A DNA stretch of 10,207 bases from Prevotellaceae bacterium. GTDB taxonomy: Bacteria; Bacteroidota; Bacteroidia; Bacteroidales; UBA932. The DNA lies in contig JAISDK010000133.1 of the NCBI GenBank assembly GCA_031264875.1, forward strand, positions 1 to 10,207, read 5' to 3'. Shown one piece after another: positions 1-5,875 of this stretch (positions are counted from its first letter, which is position 1; every line of letters starts with the position of its first letter). The position numbers and the translations under genes are program-made. The notes under the pieces were generated by a model. It searched no databases. It saw only the letters and a list, made by a program, of their open reading frames with translations, and was not told where the DNA came from.

Positions 1-396
1 AATCTCTTCTCTTGCATACTGTTCACCGAGATATTTGCGAAAACGCATTATGTCCATGGTATCCCATGATTTCTGGACTTCTATCAGAATCTTTTCACGT
101 TTGCCGCCGCTGGTTCGGATGGTTGCCATGAAGTCTAAGCGGAAGACGGAAAAATATTCTGTTCCTCCCTTTTTTTCACTGTTCCCGATTTTACGGGAAA
201 TCTTCTTTTCCTCTTTTTTATAGGTGAACTCCTGCGGAAGAACTGATACGTCTTCTATCTGCTGTCCAAGTATGGTACCGAGAAAAAATTTCACTATTCG
301 CTGATTTTCCATCAGTCTTTTAAATACCGTATCGTATATCTGATTGGCGATAATTAACGATTTTACTCCGTTTCCATTTACTTCTTCTGTCTCCAT
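1..396 (-). CDS. PD-(D/E)XK nuclease-fold family protein, C-terminus cut by window edge
   Basis: This is an open frame of 132 codons from an ATG at 396-394 with no stop before base 1, so only the N-terminal part is visible. The first 45 residues (IANQIYDTVFKRLMEN) resemble the opening of Rpn/PD-(D/E)XK transposase-like proteins. The nuclease core follows: Asp88 in FRLDF, then Glu106-Val-Gln108-Lys109 in ILIEVQKS, which fits the D...(D/E)xQ/K catalytic pattern. It ends in RFRKYLGEQY (residues 118-127), a stretch I associate with a Bacteroidetes family usually annotated as hypothetical. Family members I recall are roughly 300-350 residues, so more than half is probably missing. The gene starts 42 bases after the pth stop on the same strand. 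Its real substrate is unknown. The fold call is fairly secure; a role as transposase, defence nuclease or something else is not. Confidence 0.75.
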   Translation of the reverse strand, partial: METEEVNGNGVKSLIIANQIYDTVFKRLMENQRIVKFFLGTILGQQIEDVSVLPQEFTYKKEEKKISRKIGNSEKKGGTEYFSVFRLDFMATIRTSGGKREKILIEVQKSWDTMDIMRFRKYLGEQYAREEI

Positions 397-428
397 TTTT
401 ACTGTCTATTAATGTTGTAACAAGGCTG

Positions 429-436
429 CAAAATTA
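429..436 (-). promoter_or_regulatory. possible -7 element for the nuclease-fold gene
   Basis: The minus strand reads TAATTTTG, a full match to the Bacteroidetes TAnnTTTG element. It overlaps the end of the short gap after the pth stop and lies 33 bases upstream of the ATG at 396. No TTTG-like -33 box is visible at the right distance, so it may be chance and the gene may simply be co-transcribed with pth. Confidence 0.3.
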
Positions 437-437
437 T

Positions 438-1004
438 TCAATTTTTCCGATTATAGGTGTTCATTGTTTTTTCGATACCTGCGAGGGCAAAGCTTTTAAC
501 AGTCTCCACAGCTGTTTCAAAGTGAGGAATCAGGGATTCGTATTCGGTTTTAGTCCATTTAGCCAGCACATATTCCATTTGATAGCCTTGCGGGAAATCG
601 TTTCCTATGCCAAAACGCAAACGTGCATAGTTTGAATTTCCTAATATTTGATTTATGTGTTTCAGTCCGTTGTGACCTCCGTCGCTGCCTTTACCCTTGA
701 TTCTTACTGTTCCGGAGGGCAGCGCCAAATCGTCGAGCACAACCAGCAGTTTGTCCTGCGGGATATGTTCGGCCTGCAGCCAGTAGTTGACCGCGTTACC
801 GCTGAGATTCATATATGTACTGGGTTTTAATAATATAAAAGTTCTGCCTTTATATTTTACTTCAGCAATGTCTCCATATCGTTTGGTTATAAAAGCGATA
901 TTGGACGCTTTTGCAAAAGTGTCCAATATCTCGAAACCGGCATTATGCCTTGTTTTTTCGTATTCTTTTCCGATATTACCCAACCCTGCTATTAAATATT
1001 TCAT
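438..1004 (-). CDS. pth: peptidyl-tRNA hydrolase
   Basis: This cytoplasmic enzyme cleaves the ester bond between peptide and tRNA in peptidyl-tRNAs that drop off stalled ribosomes, recycling the tRNA. At 188 residues it is the normal length for bacterial Pth. The family signatures are all in place: GLGNIG with Asn10, TRHNAG with catalytic His20, KPSTYMNLSG with Asn66, LDDLALPSG with Asp91 (equivalent to E. coli Asp93), and GGHNGLKH with Asn112. The start is an ATG at 1004; upstream there are only 39 bases to the rplY stop. The rplY-pth pairing is common in Bacteroidales and indicates co-transcription, although a possible private promoter sits in the gap. No truncation or missing catalytic residue is seen. 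Confidence 0.97.
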   Translation of the reverse strand: MKYLIAGLGNIGKEYEKTRHNAGFEILDTFAKASNIAFITKRYGDIAEVKYKGRTFILLKPSTYMNLSGNAVNYWLQAEHIPQDKLLVVLDDLALPSGTVRIKGKGSDGGHNGLKHINQILGNSNYARLRFGIGNDFPQGYQMEYVLAKWTKTEYESLIPHFETAVETVKSFALAGIEKTMNTYNRKN

Positions 1005-1009
1005 TTTAA

Positions 1010-1043
1010 CAAAATTACGGGTAATACATCATTGTATCTCAAA
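1010..1043 (-). promoter_or_regulatory. candidate promoter just upstream of pth
   Basis: On the minus strand the gap between rplY and pth reads TTTG (1043-1040), 22 bases, then TAATTTTG (1017-1010), matching the Bacteroidetes -33/-7 pattern. Only five bases separate the -7 element from the pth ATG, so a transcript from here would be leaderless or nearly so. The spacer also contains a small inverted repeat, ATACA-ATGA-TGTAT. It could be chance in AT-rich DNA, since pth can also be read from the rplY promoter. Confidence 0.35.
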
Positions 1044-1616
1044 TTACTTTTGTGGCGTCTGTTCACGGGATGCGCGGGTAGCCTTCACACGACATACTGT
1101 TGAAGACGAAGGAGTTAAAATGGTAATATTGGGATATGAAAGGTCTTTTACGAAGACTGTTTTCCCCAGCCCCAAATTTGTAATATCTACAACCAGATTT
1201 TCGGGAAGGTCGTTTACCAGCGCCGAAACTTTTAGCTTACGAACCAGAATCTGCAATTTTCCGCCCTGTTTAATACCTTCGGAGTTGCCTTCCATTACTA
1301 CAGGCAGGTCTATTGCAACGGGCTTTGACTCATCCACATTGAAGAAATCAATATGCAGTATTTCATCGGTCAGCGGATGGAACTGTATTGCTCTCAGCAC
1401 TGCAAAATAGTTTTTATCCGATACTTTCAAGTCAATCAAAAAGGCTTCGGGAGTGTAAACTATTGATTTCAGACTGCTCACAGAAGCTGTAAAATGTACA
1501 TTTTCTATTCCATTGCCATAAAGCACACATGGGATTTGTTTTTCATTACGTGATTTTTTTGTCTCTTTTTTTCCGAGACCGGCTCTCACTGTTCCTTCCA
1601 ATTCTATTTTTTTCAT
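1044..1616 (-). CDS. rplY: 50S ribosomal protein L25 / general stress protein Ctc
   Basis: This is a 5S rRNA-binding protein of the large ribosomal subunit. At 190 residues it is the long, two-domain Ctc/TL5 form rather than the roughly 95-residue enterobacterial L25. Residues 1-95 form the L25 RNA-binding domain, with the conserved IPCVLYGNG (28-36) and the FHPLTDEILHIDF stretch (79-91). Residues about 97-190 form the C-terminal beta domain, including SEGIKQGGKLQ (112-122) and DLPENLVVDI (136-145). The start is an ATG at 1616; an AT-rich leader without a clear Shine-Dalgarno precedes it, as is usual in Bacteroidetes. It is first in the rplY-pth transcript and has a convincing promoter at 1710-1739. 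Confidence 0.96.
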   Translation of the reverse strand: MKKIELEGTVRAGLGKKETKKSRNEKQIPCVLYGNGIENVHFTASVSSLKSIVYTPEAFLIDLKVSDKNYFAVLRAIQFHPLTDEILHIDFFNVDESKPVAIDLPVVMEGNSEGIKQGGKLQILVRKLKVSALVNDLPENLVVDITNLGLGKTVFVKDLSYPNITILTPSSSTVCRVKATRASREQTPQK

Positions 1617-1650
1617 TTCAAAAATATTTTAACTGTGTTACTCAATCCAA

Positions 1651-1679
1651 GGCGTTTACCGTGGATCCCATTACACGCC
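1651..1679 (-). promoter_or_regulatory. small hairpin in the rplY 5' leader
   Basis: On the minus strand GGCGT (1679-1675) can pair with ACGCC (1655-1651). The enclosed loop holds a further short TGG-GAT-CCA stem. The element lies about 35 bases upstream of the rplY ATG and within the predicted transcript. Ribosomal protein leaders are often autoregulatory, so this could bind L25, but a five-base stem is weak evidence and I do not recognise it as a known motif. Confidence 0.3.
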
Positions 1680-1709
1680 GCGTTTATAGACACCGGCAAA
1701 AAGGGAGCG

Positions 1710-1739
1710 CAAAAGTAGATAAAAATTGCGAATTACGAA
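1710..1739 (-). promoter_or_regulatory. promoter for rplY-pth
   Basis: The minus strand shows TTCG (1739-1736; one mismatch to the -33 TTTG), an 18-base spacer, and TACTTTTG (1717-1710), an exact TAnnTTTG. Transcription would start near base 1703, giving a leader of about 87 bases before the rplY ATG. This is the only good promoter match in the gap between the two minus-strand units. Confidence 0.6.
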
Positions 1740-1793
1740 TAGTGTGGCACGAATTATTTTCGCACTGTGGACGTAGTTTGCTGGTTTAAAGTG

Positions 1794-1807
1794 AAAAACA
1801 GCGCTGT
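1794..1807 (-). terminator. possible weak terminator after the TPR-like gene
   Basis: Nine bases past the stop of the exported repeat protein, the minus strand carries a perfect 10-base palindrome, ACAGCGCTGT (1807-1798), followed by four Ts. If it folds with a GCGC loop the stem is only three pairs, so intrinsic termination would be inefficient. It could instead be a protein-binding palindrome. Confidence 0.25.
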
Positions 1808-1815
1808 GATGATGA

Positions 1816-3825
1816 TTATGTTTTTAGATTGAAAATGGAATATGCGAGTTTTTTGGCTACGTCTTTTGTGTCGGTATAAACAATTGTCGAAGGTTTGACG
1901 ATTGCTGTTCCCCACGAAGATTCTACGCTGTATTCCACGACGTTTTTATCGCCTTTCTTGCTGAAATTGAGTTTCAGTACCGGCAGATTTTCACCGCTTG
2001 TCTCAAAGTCTATATTGAATTTGTTTAAGTCGGACAGAATCCGGCTGGAGCTTTCTATTTCGCTGGTTTGGGTTTCTATTTTGAATTTCATCTTGACGGG
2101 ACTGTAGGGAACTAACTGGGGATATGTCTGATAAAATTGATTTTTGAATTTCTCGAAGTTGTTTTTTGTACCCGAAGCATCGTTTGCCAGAGCCAGGGCT
2201 TCGTACAGTCGAGCCAGATACAGTTTTTCATACTCACTGCTTTCTATTGAATCCTGATTATAAGTTTCCTCCAATACTTTCAGGGCTTTGCGCGTATTGC
2301 CTTTTTCGAGATAGAGTTTACCCTGGAAGAGTTTGAAATATTTGCGGATAATATCCCGTTCGTCGTTTTCTATCTGTTTGCCGAACTCTTTAATAAAGAA
2401 GCTTCGACCGTAATCTTTGATCATATAGAATATTTCGTCGAACGAAATTGTAGCTTCCGAAGCAAACAGCCTGTAGTAAACTTCGCTGCGTTCCGGATTG
2501 GACGACAGCTGATTGAATATCAGTATCTGCGTCATGTACTGTTCCAGCTTTATTTCTGCGATTTCCCTTAATTTCGAGGGCGACAGCCAGTAGTGTTTAT
2601 CTTCGAAACGTATTGCGGCTTCTTTTCTTTGAAGGTTTATGAATTTAAGGATACTGTGACTGAAGGCATAATGGCTTTGTCCCCAGGTAGTGCCTATATG
2701 TACATCGTTAAATTTTCCGGCCTTGTTTATACATATCATGCTTGAATCAAGCTGTCCGTTGTACATCAGCGCCCTTGCCAGCCCCATGTTATACCAGCCC
2801 CAGCCGGGTCGCACGCCCGACTGTTTTATGTATAGCGACAAGTCGTCGGCGCTTTTTTGCGGTTCGGCCTTCATCACATCGAGGATGCTCATGTAATAGA
2901 TTGATTCTTTGAGATGGTATCTGTCTAAAGTATTTCTGAAACTTGCATATTTGAAATAGGAATATGATTCTTCAAAAAAGCCTGTTGTGAAACAGAATAT
3001 TGCATAGTTATTGTATGGGAAAATGCTGCTGTAGGGTTTCATGTAGCTGTAGTACAACCGTGCCGAATCGGGCTTGTGCAGGTAGCTGTATATGATTGAC
3101 AAGTAGTGGTAAACGCTCAATTTCGCGCCTACTATTCTCCAGTGGCTGATTACCGATTCGTTTCTTGCCGCATTTTTGCTGATATTTTTCAGGTTTTCCT
3201 GAAGGAAATGCAGCGCCGCCATTTCATTTTCTTTCACCGAGTTGTATAGAAAGTCGAATTTTTCGGAAGTATAAAACCTGTTTCTGTGATATGTCCATGC
3301 TATATAATTGTCGGCTCCCAGTTCGTCATGCTGAAATCCCCATGATTTATACCTGTTTAAAAGCCATATTACAGAATCCGGACGTTCGATGTTGCTGTAG
3401 CAGTCCATAAGTTTTTCGGTGATATATATGTAATCATGTACGCGGTTTTTGTATTCCTCATAAGCCTCTTCCGAAGAATATGCATCCCGCAGCGCTACGG
3501 CATAGTCTTTTTCCAGCAGTTCCAAAGCTTGTCGCAGAGGTTTCGAGGCCTGTGCATATCCGGCAATGTCACCCGACCGGTCGTATCTGTAAAATCCTTC
3601 AAACATGTATCCGACATAGTATGCAGGGTCTTTTCTGATAAATTCCCTGGCACGCAGCATTACTTCATTAGGCAGTGAGCCCGAAGATGATGTACTCATT
3701 TCCTCCCGCCGGATATCGATTTCATATCTTTTGACAGAATTTACCTGCGAGCTTGCTTCTGTAACCGCGAGCAGAAGCAGGGAAGCTATAATTGTCTTAC
3801 AATAAATATAATGCAGTTTACACAT
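1816..3825 (-). CDS. exported TPR-like helical-repeat protein of unknown function
   Basis: This 669-residue protein has no family I can name. The N-terminus has a signal peptide: Lys10, a hydrophobic core at about 11-21 (IIASLLLLAV) and a likely signal peptidase I site near TEASSQ (22-27). There is no lipobox, so a periplasmic location is predicted. Residues about 50-570 are mostly amphipathic helices with TPR-like pieces, for example WYNMGLARALMYNGQLDSSM and LYLEKGNTRKALKVLEETY. Residues about 575-669 look beta-rich and end in SIFNLKT. The ATG follows the MoxR gene stop in the pattern TAG-ATA-ATG, so translation is probably coupled. The partner ATPase is cytoplasmic while this product should be exported, so any direct contact between them is not obvious. 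TPR proteins also occur in Bacteroidetes Bat (MoxR/vWA) operons, but this one is much longer than I would expect there. Confidence 0.8.
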   Translation of the reverse strand: MCKLHYIYCKTIIASLLLLAVTEASSQVNSVKRYEIDIRREEMSTSSSGSLPNEVMLRAREFIRKDPAYYVGYMFEGFYRYDRSGDIAGYAQASKPLRQALELLEKDYAVALRDAYSSEEAYEEYKNRVHDYIYITEKLMDCYSNIERPDSVIWLLNRYKSWGFQHDELGADNYIAWTYHRNRFYTSEKFDFLYNSVKENEMAALHFLQENLKNISKNAARNESVISHWRIVGAKLSVYHYLSIIYSYLHKPDSARLYYSYMKPYSSIFPYNNYAIFCFTTGFFEESYSYFKYASFRNTLDRYHLKESIYYMSILDVMKAEPQKSADDLSLYIKQSGVRPGWGWYNMGLARALMYNGQLDSSMICINKAGKFNDVHIGTTWGQSHYAFSHSILKFINLQRKEAAIRFEDKHYWLSPSKLREIAEIKLEQYMTQILIFNQLSSNPERSEVYYRLFASEATISFDEIFYMIKDYGRSFFIKEFGKQIENDERDIIRKYFKLFQGKLYLEKGNTRKALKVLEETYNQDSIESSEYEKLYLARLYEALALANDASGTKNNFEKFKNQFYQTYPQLVPYSPVKMKFKIETQTSEIESSSRILSDLNKFNIDFETSGENLPVLKLNFSKKGDKNVVEYSVESSWGTAIVKPSTIVYTDTKDVAKKLAYSIFNLKT

Positions 3826-3828
3826 TAT

Positions 3829-4875
3829 CTATTCCGAATACAAGTTTAATTTACTTAAGCGTGAAATTTCTTTATGTACTATATTTTTCAACGAATTTTC
3901 TTTCGCATCCTTATTTCTGAATATCAGCCTGTGATTGAGTACCGGTTCGGCAAGGCGGAAAATATCGTCTTCCACCACAAAGCTGCGTTTGCAGACAAGT
4001 GCATACGCACGCAGGCACTTGAGAAAAATGATGCCGCTGCGAGGCGAAGCGCCGAGTATGATGTCGCGATGCTCGCGTGTGGCGCTCACGATGTTCAGCA
4101 CGGATTTTACAATTTCTCCGTGTACAAATGTTGCTTCGGCCTTGCTTCTAAGTTCGAAAATATCGTTTTCACTCAAAACAGTTTTAACGTCAGAGACTTT
4201 TCTGTCGATATTCCGGTAATTTCGATATATGTCCATTTCCGCCTCGCTGCTTACGTATCCGAACGGGATTTTCATGAAAAACCTGTCCAGTTGGGCAGCA
4301 GGAAGAGGGTATGTGCCTTCGATTTCCACCGGATTTTGCGTTGCTATTACAAAGAATAGTTTTTCGAGCGGATATGTTGTGTTGCCCACTGTTATTTGAT
4401 TTTCTGCCATACATTCCAGCAGGGCGGACTGTACTTTCGGCGAAGCTCTGTTGATTTCGTCGGCTAACAGGACGTTGCTGAAAAGAGGCCCCTTTTTGAA
4501 TATGAAATCTTTTGTGCTGTCATTAAACAGATGCAGACCGATAAGGTCCATGGGCAGCAAGTCGGGCGTAAACTGTATGCGTTTGAAGAGAAGCCCGTTT
4601 TCCGCATTTTTGCCTGATATTGACTGTGACAGGGTTTTTGCCATAACTGTTTTTCCCGTGCCGGGATTGTCTTCTATAAGTATATGGCCTCCAGCTAAGA
4701 GAGCTGATGTTATCAGTTTAAGTTCCTCTGACTTGCCTTTTAAAATTTCTCCTACATTGTTGAACAGAATTTCCAGACGGGACGAAAAAATATTCATCTC
4801 ATTTGACTTGTCCTCCAAAATATTTTCAACATCTTGAAATTCCGCACTATTGTTCAGTTCTTCCTGCATATTCAA
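3829..4875 (-). CDS. MoxR-family AAA+ ATPase
   Basis: This cytoplasmic AAA+ ATPase belongs to the MoxR group, which acts as chaperone-like machines that mature or activate partner complexes, usually through von Willebrand A proteins. It has 348 residues, normal for the family. Motifs in order are Walker A EDNPGTGKT (68-76), Walker B VLLADE (135-140) followed by INRASP, sensor 1 IATQNP (177-182), the LDRF arginine-finger region (196-199), and the family-typical sensor 2 GASPRSG (275-281). The late PVLNHR (311-316) matches the MoxR lid domain. All catalytic residues are intact. The start is an ATG at 4875; an internal Met3 at 4869 is possible. It is first in an operon with the exported repeat protein. 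No DUF58 or vWA gene, the usual partners, lies in the window, so its client is unknown. Confidence 0.93.
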   Translation of the reverse strand: MNMQEELNNSAEFQDVENILEDKSNEMNIFSSRLEILFNNVGEILKGKSEELKLITSALLAGGHILIEDNPGTGKTVMAKTLSQSISGKNAENGLLFKRIQFTPDLLPMDLIGLHLFNDSTKDFIFKKGPLFSNVLLADEINRASPKVQSALLECMAENQITVGNTTYPLEKLFFVIATQNPVEIEGTYPLPAAQLDRFFMKIPFGYVSSEAEMDIYRNYRNIDRKVSDVKTVLSENDIFELRSKAEATFVHGEIVKSVLNIVSATREHRDIILGASPRSGIIFLKCLRAYALVCKRSFVVEDDIFRLAEPVLNHRLIFRNKDAKENSLKNIVHKEISRLSKLNLYSE

Positions 4876-4986
4876 TTTCTATTTTCCAAACTTTATAATT
4901 TATTTCTATTTCCTGTTAAAATGGCGCTAAATCTCGAAACTTCTACATTGCCTTGTCCGCGAGGTATTTAATACCATTATCGGTCG

Positions 4987-5015
4987 CAAAGTTAGAAGTT
5001 TTTTTTTAATTGAAA
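4987..5015 (-). promoter_or_regulatory. promoter for the MoxR-repeat protein operon
   Basis: The minus strand shows TTTC (5015-5012; one mismatch to TTTG), a 17-base A-rich spacer, then TAACTTTG (4994-4987), an exact TAnnTTTG. It is the only full match I found upstream of the ATPase gene on this strand. Confidence 0.55.
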
Positions 5016-5065
5016 ATTTACAGAGAAAAAAATGGCGCAGCAAAACAATGTTAGCGCTTATAAGT

Positions 5066-5093
5066 CATTAATATGTGTTAAAAAATGTTAATG
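5066..5093. repeat. inverted repeat in the divergent promoter region
   Basis: CATTAATAT (5066-5074) and ATGTTAATG (5085-5093) are inverted copies: nine positions pair, one of them as G-T, around a 10-base spacer. The repeat lies about 36 bases upstream of the rightward -7 element and about 50 bases upstream of the leftward -33 box. That placement suits a shared regulator site. No U-tract follows, so a terminator is unlikely. Confidence 0.4.
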
Positions 5094-5128
5094 TCAGGCA
5101 AACAACAATTTTTTATGAATTTATACCG

Positions 5129-5136
5129 TACATTTG
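5129..5136 (+). promoter_or_regulatory. -7 promoter element for the unknown 149-residue gene
   Basis: TACATTTG matches TAnnTTTG exactly; the -33 region is only T-rich (TTTT at 5109-5112). Transcription would start near 5143, about 30 bases before the ATG at 5173. A TTG at 5134 that could be read as an in-frame upstream start lies inside this element, which argues against using it. Confidence 0.5.
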
Positions 5137-5172
5137 CCGCGAATTTTGTTATATGGACAGAATTATATTGAG

Positions 5173-5622
5173 ATGATAAAGATTGTAGTAAATAAGGATA
5201 AGAAGAATACAGGCATATTTATTCCGATTGAAGATTTTGAACATATAAAACCTTCAATCAAAGCCGGCAGCATGATTGACAGAGTCATGGACGAGCTTAC
5301 GGAATCGGAAAAAATGCGTGAAATGAAATCAACGTCCTTCAATTCCGACATGTCGCTGAAAGATTCCGAAACAATACAGCAATATAAACTCGAAGAATTT
5401 TACATCTCTACTTTCCTTTCGGGAAAACCTGTATATTATAAAGATAAGAGATGCTCGTCGCCTTCGGATATCATCAGAGCCGAAGCCGACGGCAGCGAAA
5501 CTCTGATAAACTACGACTGGCAAACAAATATGGAAACCGAAATATTGAAACTTGCCAATCAGGGTGAAGGCAAATATGCCTATCTGCTTCACGATCCGAG
5601 ATTTTTGAAGAGAAAAGCCTGA
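5173..5622 (+). CDS. hypothetical protein, 149 residues, unrecognised family
   Basis: I do not recognise this protein. The chosen start is the ATG at 5173 (MIKIVVNKDKKN). The frame stays open upstream to a TTG at 5134, but that codon lies inside the predicted promoter. There is no signal peptide and no membrane segment, so it should be cytoplasmic. It is highly charged. The first 20 residues (KDKKNTGIFIPIEDFEHIK) loosely resemble the opening strand and helix of small Bacteroidetes antitoxins, but no toxin gene is adjacent. Residues 40-70 are Met-, Ser- and Glu-rich with helical character. The second half (YISTFLSGKPVYYKDKRC, then NYDWQTNMETEILKLANQ) looks like a small mixed domain. It stands alone between two MoxR-superfamily ATPase genes, with its own promoter and terminator, so it seems to be a single-gene transcript. 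Confidence 0.75.
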   Translation: MIKIVVNKDKKNTGIFIPIEDFEHIKPSIKAGSMIDRVMDELTESEKMREMKSTSFNSDMSLKDSETIQQYKLEEFYISTFLSGKPVYYKDKRCSSPSDIIRAEADGSETLINYDWQTNMETEILKLANQGEGKYAYLLHDPRFLKRKA

Positions 5623-5728
5623 GCCGCTTTGGGAATAACAGTGATGCAGGTGACATACAGTATATGTATTTGCATGACGCGAGTTAATTGTTTTTATCGT
5701 AAGTGAGCCATTTTCAAATAAAAAAAGG

Positions 5729-5757
5729 AAAACAGCCGTGAAAAGTCCGGCTATTTT
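5729..5757 (+). terminator. terminator-like hairpin after the 149-residue gene
   Basis: AGCCG (5734-5738) pairs with CGGCT (5748-5752) around a nine-base loop. The stem extends through one mismatch to AAAA (5729-5732) pairing with TTTT (5754-5757), and AT-rich sequence follows. It lies about 107 bases past the stop. The A-run at 5719-5726 provides a U-tract in the other direction, but no gene approaches from that side. Confidence 0.5.
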
Positions 5758-5815
5758 AATATCTTGAATTATTAAATTTTACGGGTGGGAAATTATATGA
5801 TTGCGTGTCGAAATT

Positions 5816-5844
5816 TTTGATTGTTTTAAAATAGACTAATTTTG
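5816..5844 (+). promoter_or_regulatory. promoter for the YehL-type ATPase operon
   Basis: TTTG (5816-5819), a 17-base spacer and TAATTTTG (5837-5844) match both Bacteroidetes boxes exactly, the best promoter in the window. Transcription would begin near 5851, giving a leader of about 25 bases before the ATG at 5876. Confidence 0.65.
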
Positions 5845-5875
5845 TGCGTTTAACAGAAAAAGATATTTGTAGAAT

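Larger units (their letters stand above)
4876..5172. other. divergent intergenic region between the MoxR operon and the unknown 149-residue gene
   Basis: This 297-base AT-rich region holds a leftward promoter (4987-5015), a rightward -7 element (5129-5136) and an inverted repeat (5066-5093) between them. It also has two copies of AAAATGGCGC, at 4918-4927 and 5029-5038. GCGCTAA at 4924-4930 is mirrored by TTAGCGC at 5051-5057. The leftward transcript would have a leader of about 105 bases. I see no convincing coding frame or RNA gene. Confidence 0.6.

Noticed and set aside
787..1410. A 207-codon plus-strand open frame across pth and rplY
   Set aside because: It lies antisense to two well-supported housekeeping genes, its product has no recognisable domain, and it has no promoter or plausible upstream context.
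3874..4837. Several open frames antisense to the MoxR gene, up to 161 codons
   Set aside because: The MoxR reading frame has every expected AAA+ motif in order, so these are shadows.
5653..5667. Small palindrome ACATA...TATGT after the 149-residue gene, considered as a terminator
   Set aside because: A five-pair A/T stem with no adequate U-tract; the hairpin at 5729-5757 is a better candidate.
5644..5706. A 20-codon frame starting at ATG 5644 in the gap before the YehL-type ATPase
   Set aside because: It is very short, has no promoter of its own and its composition does not look like a protein; nothing supports translation.
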